Of a DNA stretch of 64,000 bases, positions 12,135 to 23,100 are shown one piece after another. The stretch's first letter is position 1. Each line of letters opens with the position of its first letter. Location: positions 372,001 through 436,000 of the forward strand of contig WIUZ02000020.1 of the NCBI GenBank assembly GCA_015956445.1, written 5' to 3'. Origin of the DNA: Thelephora terrestris. Taxonomy: Eukaryota > Basidiomycota > Agaricomycetes > Thelephorales > Thelephoraceae. Under the pieces are notes generated by a model that saw nothing but the letters and a program-made list of their open reading frames with translations, was not told where the DNA came from and did no database searches. The position numbers were made by a program, and so were the translations under genes.

Positions 12135-12143
12135 CTTATAGCC
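12135..12143 (-). promoter_or_regulatory. TATA box of the element-carried gene
   Basis: GGCTATAAG on the minus strand, about 70 bases ahead of the ATG at 12067. It indicates that the element supplies its own RNA polymerase II promoter. Confidence 0.5.
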
Positions 12144-14369
12144 TAGATCGGTGATCCTTCACGTGACCTACCTCGACGAACCTCATTGGTCCGGGTCACA
12201 TCAACTTCCGCCCCTGTACCATCATCGTTGGCTTACTACATCAAGCTGACACCTCGGCCCGCGGGACGGCCTTGGAAGAACTTCGTTCCGGAACGCCTAG
12301 AACACGCGCGCACTAAAAATAGGTCTCAAGACCCTGATGACCCCTTTATGACATCACGAACCCCTTTTTACGACCCCTCATGACTTTACGATTACGATCA
12401 ACCCTGGACCCTGGTCACGCACGTGGACAGTCACATCACAGTCTCCTAACTGGAGGAAGGACTCGCCGCTATTCGGAAGCATCGCCTTAGGATCCTTCTG
12501 GTTAGCCCAGCGCATGTGGAGTAGCCGTTAGCGTGAAACGCCGGCGAATCTGTAATCCCTCATGTCCCATGAGTCTAGGCCCGACCTCCTCATGTTTGGA
12601 CGTACGTTGAGGTTGCCACTTGTCCGTGATGCTGTTACCGCCTACAGACAACAAGGGATGTTGAATGTCTCTACTCCCGAATCCAGCTGGCAGAGGCCAT
12701 GTAAAGGGAGATTGACACCTGGCCCTTGGGTGAGATCCCCAGGTACGAACTTTCACGACCCCATGCCCCTTTTTCTTTTTGGACTAGTGTTATCTTTACC
12801 CCTATGTTTCATGCGGACATTTCTTATCTCTTATGCAATCCTTCACACACTAGTAAGGCCCTTTGTCCTTTATTCTCCCACGCGTCATAATTGTTCGCTT
12901 CCCTTACTTAGTGTTCACACGCTCCTTATCTCCCTTTGTTCTGGCTTGATAAGGGTATATTAGGGTATTGACGTCATGGCCACTCCTTTAGTATAAGTAG
13001 CAACTGTGGCTGTATCGTAGTACCTTAGTTTTGTTACCTCAGGAAATCCTCTGCCCTTCTCAGCCCAGTTGCAGTTAAGGCCAAGTCAGAGTTTCTTGTT
13101 TGATCCAAGACATCCCCCATCTGCTCTCCCTCCCGCTCTGCGCGTCAACTGCGCCTCGTAACTATAGACTCTCAGCAGTCATATTAGAACACCTCGAGCG
13201 TCCAGTCGATCAACTGGTGGAGTCATCAATCCTGTTGTAGGGATCAACCCTTGTTTGTTAAACCGAACGAAGTACGGTTTAGGTTGGGTTTCTCTTTAGG
13301 ATTTCGACCTGACTTGCAGTGACCTCGGACAACCTACCGGAAGAATAGAGACGTGATCGTTCTCTCACAAGCTAGTTGGACTAGTGAGTACTCTGCGGAG
13401 TCGGCTCAGTGCACTGGTAGTTGTTGGGGTAGAGTGGCCCTGACAAGGTCTGGGTTAGTCCAGGGTGCCTCCGAATTGGCAACCTGCTTCATCACATAGC
13501 GGATGAATTCGTTACGGAAGCCGGCACGAAGATGTGCTGGGAGGTCTTTGATGCCAGGATACACTCTCGTCCCCTTCTGGACCCTTGCAAGGGTGAAAGT
13601 CGGGAGAGGGTTGTCCTCAAACTAGAGAAAGGGCGTTAACGAGTAAAAGAAGTGAGGGTTGGGCGATAAAGTAGCTTACACTTGCTGTGCTTGAAAACGA
13701 GCGAGGAATCATTGGAGCTGAGGCCGATCGTGGCAACCCGCTGCGGTCCAGAGTTCGAACCGAGGCTGAGGCTGAGCGTGGCAACTTGCTGCGGTTTGGG
13801 GTTCGAGCTGAGGCCGAGCGTGGCACTTCTTCATGGTCCGGAGTTCGTAGGTTGAGGGTCACAGATCGGGGCTGTAAGGTGCCATAGGGCGACTGGATCA
13901 TGGTTCTCCAGTCGTCGACAAGCCCCGTGGCAGAAGGTTGTGCCATTGATGAGGACTCAAATGGGTCGATTGCCCGTGATCGCTTCAACCTAAAAGTGTG
14001 CCATCAGTAGGTACGGGGGAGGTTGGAAAGTTGAGGGAACAGAACGGACTTGGATGTTGTATGAGAGCTCGATTTCTTCCGTTTGGTACCGACCGGTGGC
14101 GTCTCGTCAACGTCGGTTGTGGGTTCGGTATCACCACCGGCATCGAGCGAAGCTTGTGTGAGATTGTCACCCGATGAAGATTCGTTGGAACGGCTCTGAG
14201 AAAAATTGAGTGCTCTAATGAGGAAGGGGGCGGAGAATCAGCTTACATAGATAGCTTCCTGGGCAGCACGGAGCTCGGCCTTCAAAGCGGCAATCTCCTT
14301 AGCCATTGTCATCTTCACTGGCTTTGCTGGGCGAGAGAGGCCGACGGATGCGAGTTGTGAAGGTGTCAT

Positions 14370-15110
14370 ATCCGGGGCCCCAGGGTGTGCACTCTTGTTT
14401 TTGAGCGAGTAGCTGGTGGAGGCATTGAGAGAGTTGTTGGTAGTGGGAGGGAAATAAGTATAGAATGAGACTGGGGTAACTTGGGAGAAAGGTGGGCTGT
14501 ATTTATACGCCGAGAGAAACAGAGTGGGGTCCATGTCGGCTGGTGAGACGTCTTTGAGGCACAAGATGCTGCAGGTCGGCAACGAGCACGGTGGTGCATG
14601 ATGGGGGTTTGAAAAGGCGAGGCCGTACGTTGAATAAGTCGAGGTTGCGTGTCGGACGAGTCGAGGCTGCACATCGGACAGGTCGAGGCTGCGCGTCGGA
14701 CAAGTTGAGGCTGCACTTTGGGTAAGTTGAGGCCGCGTGTCGAGCGGTTCACACCCGTCACGCGGCTTCGGCTCATCGCGCACAAGTCCCTTCTTCCCAT
14801 TCTACGTGGCATTGATAAGCCACGCCGTCTCAACATTCCATTGATAAGCCGCAACTCCTATCTTCGCCGCAACTCCTATCTTCGCCGCAACTCCTATCTT
14901 CGCCGCAACTCCTATCTTCGCCGCAACTCCTATCTTCGCCGCAACTCCTATCTTCGCCGCAACTCCTATCTTCGCCGCAACTCCTATCTTCATCACGTCA
15001 AGTTGAAGAAAAGCTGCGGAACCTCAGCGTGGCATTGATAAGCCCACGGCGTTCCCTTCAAAAACTCCCTCTCCGACGACCTCTCTCAGCCTCCAACCCT
15101 CTCTTTGAGG
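14370..15110. other. Intergenic region with divergent promoters
   Basis: The left part holds the minus-strand TATA box at 14499-14508. The middle has scattered copies of GTCGAGGCTGC-like motifs and three copies of CATTGATAAGCC near 14809, 14839 and 15031. The 18-base repeat array is annotated separately. No gene is supported here. Confidence 0.5.
14848..14991. repeat. 18-base tandem repeat, eight copies
   Basis: GCCGCAACTCCTATCTTC is repeated eight times with essentially no divergence just upstream of the second Plavaka transposase gene. Both strands are open through it (Asn-Ser-Tyr-Leu units on plus, Lys-Ile-Gly-Val-Ala-Ala on minus), but neither frame shows other coding evidence. It may be a recently expanded minisatellite or a subterminal repeat of the element. 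Confidence 0.9.
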
Positions 15111-16149
15111 ATGCTATTTCCATGCAATCAGTGTTCGCAGAGGTGTAAGAACCTCAGCGGGCTCAAACGGCATCAAAACTCGGCCCACCAAGATCACCCC
15201 AGGCTCAGTATCCTCATAACCGAACTACGCAGGACTTATCACCCGAGTCTGAGTGGTACGTATAGCGTCCTCGCTCCATTACGCTCCCCTCATTCTTCAC
15301 AGGCCTGCGGTGTGATAGGCATGGAGAATTTGTCCTACCAAGTGTTCCACCAGAAGCCCCAACCACCAAACTCGACAGCGACTGGACCCCTTTTTCATCC
15401 CGCGCCGGGTTTGAACTTGCCGAGTTTATGTTCACCGACGCCGAACTTTCGCGAAGAAAGATCAACAATCTCCTCGACTTATGGGCTGCCACGCTCGTCC
15501 CCCATGGCGACTCACCACCCATCGCCAACCACCGAGATCTCCATTGCCAGATCGATGCAATCAAGGTGGGCGACGTCCAGTGGGAGAACGTTCGCTTGAA
15601 GTATGACGGACCCCTCCCCGAAACGACCCGTCCTCCAGAGTGGAAGACCACAGACTATGATGTCTGGTATCGGAATCCTCGCGAGGTTGTCAAGAACCTC
15701 CTCGCTCGTCAGGATCTCGAAGGCCACATCGACTATGCAGCATATCGAGAGTTCAACGGCGAGCAGCGTCAGTACGGCGATATGATGTCCGGTAACTGGT
15801 CTTGGGAACAGTCCGTATGTTTGGACCTCCTTATTTCATCACAGAAACAGAGATCTCTTGAGAGAGCTTTTGAGTGATTGAAAGTCCCAAAATGCTCAAA
15901 GTTTCATGCCGCTTTTGGAGCAATTTGAAGGAGGGGGTCTGATTTGAAAGTGCTTCAAAGACAGCTAAAGCGACCACAATTCGCTGCCCACTTTCGACCC
16001 TTTGGTCGCTTCGAGTCATTTTCATTCCAGAAGAATAATCAGATATATTGTCCACATGCTATACCAGTACTACAAATGGTAGCTAGATCTACTACAGAAC
16101 AGATGCGACAAGTGACCAACCACGTCCACCCAAACCTACCTCCATCCCT

Positions 16150-16914
16150 TCCACCCTCCAAACCTGGGAGGCTCATAGGTACCGTGCCTCCTTGTGTACC
16201 ATGGGGAACATGAACAAGACCAAGAGTGAGACCAAGAACGCGTACGCAACCGAGAACGAACACACACGCGACCGAGAACGTGAGCGTGTACACGTTCGTG
16301 ACTCGGGACATGAGCGCAAACACCTACGTGACCGGGGACATGAGCGCGAACACCTACACAACCGCGAACGTGAGCGTGAACACCTACGCGACCGCGAACG
16401 TGAGCACGAACGCACATCCTGGCTTGCTCTACCATCACCACCACGCCCATTGCATATGCGAGGAAGGGGTGAACAGGACACGCGTTGAGGATGGATTGGG
16501 AGGTCAGAGAGCTCGACCTTGAGCGTTGCACCGTCAAGTTGACCGCCGTTCGTGTGGGAGAAGGCTTTTTGAGCAGCTAGAATAATTGCGTGAGTCCCAA
16601 AACAATGTTTGCATGGAAAAGGTGGAAGCTCGGATGCACGTTTTCCAAACAACAGTAAATTGAGCCTGACAAACTCACCATAAAATCCAAATATCATTTG
16701 AAGGTGTTCCTGAGCGACGCTCCTCGTCAAGTTGGTAACAACCACAACTTTTGAGCCTGGCTTGTTGAGCTTGTTCGAATGTTGCCTTTTCCATGGTTGG
16801 ATGACGCACCCATTTTGACGTCTTTATCGCAGAGAGTGTGGGGAGGTCGAGCGGTCGCGGACGGACATGGCGGGTGATGGTCAAGGCCAAGGAATGACCT
16901 CGATCATTCTGCAC
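16150..16914 (-). pseudogene. RNPS1-like SR protein fragment (RRM plus RS region) in a transposase intron
   Basis: On the minus strand, inside intron 2 of the second Plavaka gene, sequence reads as the start of an RNA-recognition motif (VVVTNLTRSVAQEH, then MIFGFYG). After a probable intron it continues AQKAFSHTNGGQLDGATLKV, and then an Arg/Ser region (RSCSRSRSRRCSRSRSR). RNPS1, the exon-junction-complex SR protein, has this order of RRM followed by an RS-type tail, and the LTRNV and GGQLDG type blocks fit it. The RS region is built of 30-base repeats at 16258-16407. Toward the 3' end the frame changes: another frame reads YTRRHGTYEPPRFGGWKGWR, which looks like a natural tail. The first part of the RRM gene and its start are missing. 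I read this as a captured, decayed host gene fragment. Confidence 0.55.
16258..16407. repeat. 30-base tandem repeat encoding the RS region
   Basis: Five 30-base units (consensus GAACACCTACGCGACCGCGA then ACGTGAGCGT). On the minus strand each unit reads as ten residues of the type CSRSRSRR. The repeat period keeps the frame, as in genuine RS domains. Confidence 0.75.
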
Positions 16915-19720
16915 ACTGGGCTAATGCTTCTACGCCGCTTTCTCCAGATGACGGCGGGCTTGTCCAAGGTAACGGCAGCCCGGACTGGGTAGAAAGCCTT
17001 GTTGCGTCTCCAATGTGATGTGGAAGAAAGGGAACGAGGAAGACTCACTTTGTATGACTACTATACTCAGAATTTCCCCACGCACGGACGTCGGCTTCAA
17101 TGGTCGAATGGGAAATCCGTGCAGAGTCCAAGTCCTGAGCGCGCGCCATGCGTGGTTTGCTTTTTTACTTTGTCGACTTTGGCGCCTTCATCCACTTTCG
17201 CGGTTTTCCAGGGACTTTTTGGTGGCTTTTTTCACTTTGATCGACTTTCGCACTTTGCAAAAAAACTGTTTTTGTGATGTTCGCTCACTCTTTTTCTAAC
17301 CCTTTCGACAGGACTCCATCGCAGAGGACCCATCAACTCACGGTTGTATGTTCGTCCCAATCATATTAGGCTCTGACAAAACAACAGTTTCCGTCGCTAC
17401 AGGCCAAAATGACTTCCACCCCCTATATCTTTCGATCGGTAACGTTAAGAATCATATTCGTCGTGCGCACAAGAATGCACTTGTTTTGATTGGTTTCCTT
17501 CCAATCCCGAAAGGTCTTCGATAAATATTTTATGTTATTAAAATATTCTAACATTCTACGATAGGCGCGAAGAAAGACACCGACAACGAGGAGTTTCGAT
17601 CATTCAAGAGGGGCCTAACCCATCGATCAATTGCCACAATCCTGCTGCCGCTGAAACCCTACATGACCACCCCCGATATCATCATGTGCCCCGACCGTTA
17701 CTTTCGCCGTGTCCTCTACGGCCCCAGACCACATATCGCCGACTATCCTGAGCAGTCGATCCTTGCATGGATCCTCTACGGATGGTGCCCAACATGCTTT
17801 GGTCTCCCAGATTCCCTCGACACGCCATGCCGCCACCGGTGTGCAGCCCACACTGAGGTTTTGCTGGGACTGCATGATGAGGAAACTTTGCGAAAGTCGT
17901 ACGGGATTGCACCCAGTGCCATGGTAAGTATGGATTTCCTTGCAAACAACATTCTATTGATTATACCCAGCCCTACACATCATACTTTCCAAGGGGTGAC
18001 ATCCACAAGGTGATCACCGTTGATCTACTGCATCAAGTGATCAAAGGTGTCTTCAAGGATCACCTCGTTGAGTGGGTCGGGAAGTATCTCGAGCATAGCC
18101 ATGGAGCAGCAGCTGGCGCCCGAGTGACTGATGAAATTGACCGCCGGTGAGCGGCTATGTATTTACTGCCGGCGTTGTCCCCTGTCTCAACAGCGTTGAA
18201 ATAGAATTGCGCTCGCACCTCCTTTTCCTGGTTTGCGAAGGTTCAAACAAGGCCGAAACTTTGCACAGTGGACTGGTGATGATTCGAAAGCCTTGATGAA
18301 GGTATATTTAATTAATTCTCAGAACTTCGCCGCCGCCGCTCACACATTTAATCATAGGTTTACATGAATGCGATCCAGGCTTTTGTCCCCTCCCAGGTTG
18401 TCCAAACCTTCGCCGCATTCCTGGAGTTTTGCTACATCGCACGCCGCAATGTCATCACTGAAGATTCCCTCAAACAGCTTGATGTTGCGCTCCACCGGTT
18501 TCACGAAGCGCGCCAAGACTTTGCAGGAACGGTTCGGGCAGACGATGCTTCGGCATTTTCTCTCCCCCGACAACACGCCATGGTCCACTATCATGCTCAC
18601 ATCGAGAACTTCGGCTCTCCCAATGGCCTCTGCTCGTCGATTACAGAATCGAAGCACATCACCGCGGTGAAGCGCCCTTGGCGCCGGTCAAATAAACACA
18701 AGGCTCTCCCGCAGATGCTCAAATCCAACGAGCGCCTTGACAAGCTTGCTGCCGCACGAGCTGATTTTACGGCGCGTGGTATGTTGGCTGACTCGTGCCT
18801 GCTGCAAGCTATCAAGGGGGCTGTCATGGACTGCGACAGCGAAGGTTCCTCAGATGAGGTCGAGAGCGGCGCCGATGACACTGGCAGTGACACTTCTGAC
18901 GAGATCTGGCATTTTGACACAGACTCCTCCAGCGTTCAAGATCTTGGTGCAGTTATCCTCAACAACGCTGAACGCCCTTCCAATATCGATGACGACTACC
19001 CTCCCTCACCCCATCCGCCTTCGCCAATCCTGTTGGACGATGAAGATGACAACGACTACCCTCCCTCACCCCATCCACCTTGGCCAATCTCGTTGGAAGA
19101 CGAAGACAACGACAACGACTGTGGGCCTGTTGAATCGGGACCCCTCATGAATGAGGTTCGTCTCATGAGTAAGAAAGGTCAGTGTCTACTACCCTGCAGG
19201 TAATTTACAGGCCGTTAATTCATACACAGCACCAACACGAAAATACCCCACATCATTCAGCGCGCTTGGTATAAAAATTGGCCAACAGAATATCCTCCAG
19301 CTTGCACGCCGTTTCTTGTTCTACCAACTTAACCCAACGTCGACCATCGAACCCGACGATCTGACTCTCTCTCTATGTCCGGCGATCTGGGATTCCAAAG
19401 TGTCTGTTTACCACTCAGCCACAGCCACATTCCGTGCCCCAAGTAACCCATCTGGTCCCGGCGGAATGTACCGAGAAGTAATCCGCTCGACTCCGTTCTG
19501 GCCAAGGGGTGATATCCCGGGCCCACGTCGGGACTGCATCTTCGTTGATATGGGAGATTCGGATAATGGGATGAAGGGGCTCCTCGTTGCCCGTGTCTAC
19601 CTTTTTTTTAGATTTTCGTACGGCGGAATCAGCTACCCGTGTGCCCTCGTGCACTGGTATACAACCAGCGACAACCCCGACCCCGATACTGGCCTATGGA
19701 TCGTGCAGCCGGAATCTGCT

Positions 19721-20073
19721 TGTTGAGCAGGTAGGCAGTATATTCTATACTACTACATGGCATACTCTAGTTCTTACCTGAGAGGGGAGGATATAATAGT
19801 GCAAGTGGGAGAGAGAGAGAAGCGATTGATTGATCTATGGACACATGAGGGGTATATATACTATCTACTCTATTACCGTCACATCTATACAGTGTGACTG
19901 ATACATGGTCCGTGCGGCGGCTTAAGGCACGCGCGCGTTATACCGATCGATCGGGTCACTGATGTGACTCCGTCCCTTCGGGTCGCTTTATTCAGCGCTC
20001 TCCGGCATCGGTTCTCGCTTAAAGCGGTAGAGCCGGTTGACCCGTTTGCCGGGCACAGACCTTCGGTTCAACA
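19721..20073 (-). repeat. 3' LTR of the Copia element
   Basis: 353 bases. In the element's own direction this copy is the 3' LTR. It contains GGTATATATACTATC, an alternating purine/pyrimidine stretch (GCACGCGCGCGTTATACC), and GAGAGAGAGAGAAG. Confidence 0.97.
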
Positions 20074-20082
20074 CTCCCCCTT
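20074..20082 (-). other. Polypurine tract of the Copia element
   Basis: AAGGGGGAG on the minus strand directly precedes the 3' LTR, the expected place and composition for the plus-strand primer of reverse transcription. Confidence 0.7.
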
Positions 20083-20149
20083 ACTAAGTACAGCTCCCTG
20101 TATAACTTCATTGGTGGGAACTGGACTGTAGTAAGTTGAAGGTGTGTGC

Positions 20150-23100
20150 TCAGAAGAATTCAAGGCCTAAGGCATCTCTAAATTTTCTGAGTTTGACGAC
20201 TCCAAGGTTCTTCGTCAGGAGATCCGCGGGATTGTCATCTCCGGGAATGAAATACACTACCACGCGTCCATCATTGATGACTTCGCGAATATAATGATAG
20301 CGTATGTCGATGTGTTTCGACCTCTTTTCAGTGACCGGGTTTGAGGCGATAAAGATCGAGCCTTGGTTATCTCCGCAGATTGGGATGGCTTTAAGGTCAT
20401 AGCCGAGCTCCCCCAGAAGGGTATGCATCCAGACTACTTGGCGGCTACAATCGGAGAGCGCCATGTATTCAGCCTCAGTGGACGATAGCGCAATGGTTTT
20501 CTGCGCTCTTGAGGTCCATGAGATGAGCCCCTTTGCCATTCGGACAAAGTATCCACTTTGGGATCGTCTCTGAGTGGGGTCTGAAGCCCAGTCTGAGTCG
20601 GTACAGGCTGAGATACCTTCCCGTGAATCTCCGTCGTAGGTTAATCAATATTTGGAAGTCCCGATTAAATAGCGGCAGATATACAGCGCTTTCTCGACGT
20701 GCTCTTTTGATGGGTTTGCAGCATATTGCGCAAGTTTGGTAACCGCAAAGGCAATATCTGGTCGGGTACCCAGCATGAGGTATAGTAAGGAACCAATTAT
20801 GGTTTGGAACCTGCTTCGTCTTTCCGGGCATGTTACCTCTGTCGACGGAGTCGGCACATACCCGGCCGGGAGAGGGGTTGCTGCGACTTTAGCGTTTTGC
20901 ATCCCACATCGCTCAAGGACCGTTTGAAGGTAGGCGCATTGATCTATGGAGATTTTGCTGCCATGTCGGGTGATCCTCATGCGGAGGAAATCGGTTAGGT
21001 CCCCTAAATCCCTGGTTTCCCATATCTTCATAAACTCCCCCTTGAGCTGCTCCGTAAGCGCTGTGTGGGGTCCGGTAAAGATGGCATCGTCTACGTAGAT
21101 TAAAGCAATTACAAATCTTCCATCTTTATCCTGGTAGATGAAGATCCCAGCATCTGAGCTTAAGGATTTGAATCCGAGCTTTTCCATGGACCGTTTCAGG
21201 GCTCGCCACCATGCGAGCCCGGCTTGTTTCAGTCCGTAGAGGGCACGCTTTAAGCGGAGAACATGAGTCTCTTTTCCTGGAGCTACGAATCCCTCTGGTT
21301 GTTCCATGTATATTTCCTCGTCGAGTTCGCCGTATAGGTACGCGTTCCGAACATCAAGTCCTTTGAGGACCCATCCTTCGAGGGCGGCCATTGCAAATAT
21401 TAGGCGCACTGTCTCGAATCGGACAACGGGGGAGAACACAGCATCGTAGTCCATTCCCTCAACCTGTGAGAAGCCTTTTGCTACTAAGCGGGCTTTCTTT
21501 CGACCATCTGGTTTCTGGTCGAATACCCAGCGGTTTTTGATAACTTTGCGGCCTCGAGGGCGCTCTACCAGGTCGTATACTTTGCGCCTGCGAAGAGCTT
21601 CCAACTCTTCGTTGCAGGCTGTCCTCCATTCCTCGAGCTCTGCCTGTGGTAGTGTGGCGATGTCTCGGTATTTCCATTCTTTTGGAGTTTTTTCGTTGGC
21701 GGTTGGTGAGACGGCTTTCGAAATTAAGAGGTTTTGGAGTTCTACTCCCCCTTCCCGGCATAGCCTAGCTAGAAGGGCGTCAGTGTCCTCCTCAGGGGTG
21801 GTGAATCCGGATGGTTCAACGGACTTCTCAACCTCATCTTCGGATTCTGACGCCGCTTCAGTCCCTTCCTCAGCGGAGGATTCTCTCTCAGGAAGTGGCT
21901 GCGTGCTAGGTCCGGGAACTGCTCCTGAACTTCGCCCGCGCCTAGGTGCTACGGAAAAATCTCCGACAACCTTCTTCCAATCCTTCATACGCCGGGTAGA
22001 CTTAATTATCTCTACCGGATGCTTACTACCGTAAACATTGCCGGGCTTGGCCGGTACTTTCCGCTCACGCTGGGGCCTCCGAGTTTTAACAGGTGACGGA
22101 GGCATAATCGTCGGCGGGGCGGGTGGTGCATCCTCAGGGCCGGAATCAGAGCTAGAGCTGGGCGTAGGCGATCTCGGCGGCTCCGAACTGGGCGCTCGAG
22201 ATTGCACCGGCGTTTGTGGCCGTGGTGCGGGCTCAATGGCACGTTCCTTGCCTTTTGAGGAAGGCTTGGGGGTAGGTTTGGGACGCGCCGAGGGTGCTGC
22301 GTCATCTTCCTCTTGTCCTCCCGGAAGGGGACACTGGCAGTCACCGTCTTCATGACAGTGATGACTGGGTAGGGGTGGCACAGTAGATTGCAGCCGTGTG
22401 TTTCGCCGTACACTGGCAGTTGGGCACTTTGGAAAGTGCAACTCATCGAAGGTGGCCTGAGCAGCGGAGAAAACGATATTGCCAGGTCCGCGCATAAAGA
22501 TCCATCCTTTTCCTCCTGGGTGAGTACCCAGGTAGGTCATCAATTCTGATCGGGGCGCGAGCTTGTTTATCCGTACTTCTTCTGGGATGAAGACGTAGGC
22601 TCCGCAGCCGAAGACCCGAAGGTGATCAATCGAAGGCTTGCTTCCATTTAACAGTTGGAATGGAGTCTGCCAGTTTAGGCGACGGTTCGGCGTTCGATTG
22701 TAAACGTGAGTTGCGTGGTCAAGGGCGAATTCCCACCAAGATTGAGGGAGGCAAGCCTGTAACCTCATGGATTCCGCCTTATCCATCAATGTTCGAATGA
22801 TCCTTTCCGCGCGACCATTTTGTTGGTGTGCATGCGGGATAGACTGGAGGATCTCAATCCCTTTTTCCTTGAGCATTGTTGTAAAAGCCAGGGACGTGTA
22901 CTCCCCTCCGGCATCGGACATCCATCGGCGTACTCTCTTCTGGTACTTGGTTTCAACCATAGCCAGGAAGTGTCTGGTAGCCACAAGTGCAGCATCTTTA
23001 GTGCGCAAGTTCATGGTCCAGGCGTGTGAGGTGTAGTCGTCATAAAAAACAATTGAGTACTTGTATTTGCGATAGGATTCGATGGGAAAGGTCTTTAGGT

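Larger units (their letters stand above)
10145..13445 (-). mobile_element. 3,301-base unclassified transposable element with TGTCAGG/CCTGACA ends
   Basis: The insert begins TGTCAGG and ends CCTGACA, a 7-base perfect terminal inverted repeat. It is flanked by a 5-base duplication AGGTC at 10140-10144 and 13446-13450. It sits inside an exon of the DUF6532-like gene, and excision restores that frame exactly. TG...CA ends with a 5-base duplication are typical of LTR retroelements, yet I find no internal copy of either end, so no pair of LTRs and no reverse transcriptase. It could be a very long solo LTR, a non-autonomous LTR derivative, or a terminal-inverted-repeat transposon. It carries one spliced gene (12067-10464) and about 1.4 kb of non-coding sequence at 12.1-13.4 kb, with a TATA-like TATAAGTAGC near 12992 on the plus strand. 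Confidence 0.8.
9244..14369 (-). pseudogene. Uncharacterised agaricomycete protein (DUF6532-like), split by a 3.3-kb insertion
   Basis: Seven exons on the minus strand: 14369-14247, 14195-14050, 13989-13680, 13621-13446 joined to 10139-10058 across the insertion, 10009-9767, 9729-9583, 9525-9244. With the insert and one AGGTC copy removed the lengths sum to 1509 bases, about 502 residues, all in frame. The N-terminal third is Ser/Pro/Arg-rich with a repeated LPRSASA motif. The conserved core carries VYPGIKDLPAHLR, RNEFIRYVM, EAPWTNPDL, DSIQASYDIVYP, GVFQSDPILETLL, then RPIGVLALATAAVERAYK. The pattern matches a family greatly expanded in Agaricomycetes that I associate, from memory, with DUF6532. 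Function is unknown. A TATA box (GTATAAATAC, minus strand) lies at 14499-14508. An ATG at 14425 is better spaced from it than the one at 14369, but its frame closes quickly, so the start is uncertain. As it stands the gene is disrupted. Confidence 0.6.

Noticed and set aside
12100-13445. Classical LTR at the right end of the 3.3-kb element
   Set aside because: TATA-like and polyadenylation-like composition suggest one, but I find no second copy at the left end, so an LTR pair is not supported.
14848-14991. Possible CRISPR-like array
   Set aside because: The 18-base units are head-to-tail with no spacers, and the genome is eukaryotic.
14718-15038. Open frame of repeated RRNSYL units as a gene
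   Set aside because: A by-product of the 18-base repeat; no start context or motif outside it.
16192-16522. Plus-strand Arg/Glu/His-rich open frames as a gene
   Set aside because: They are the antisense of the RS-encoding 30-base repeat; the minus strand has the meaningful RRM and RS pattern.
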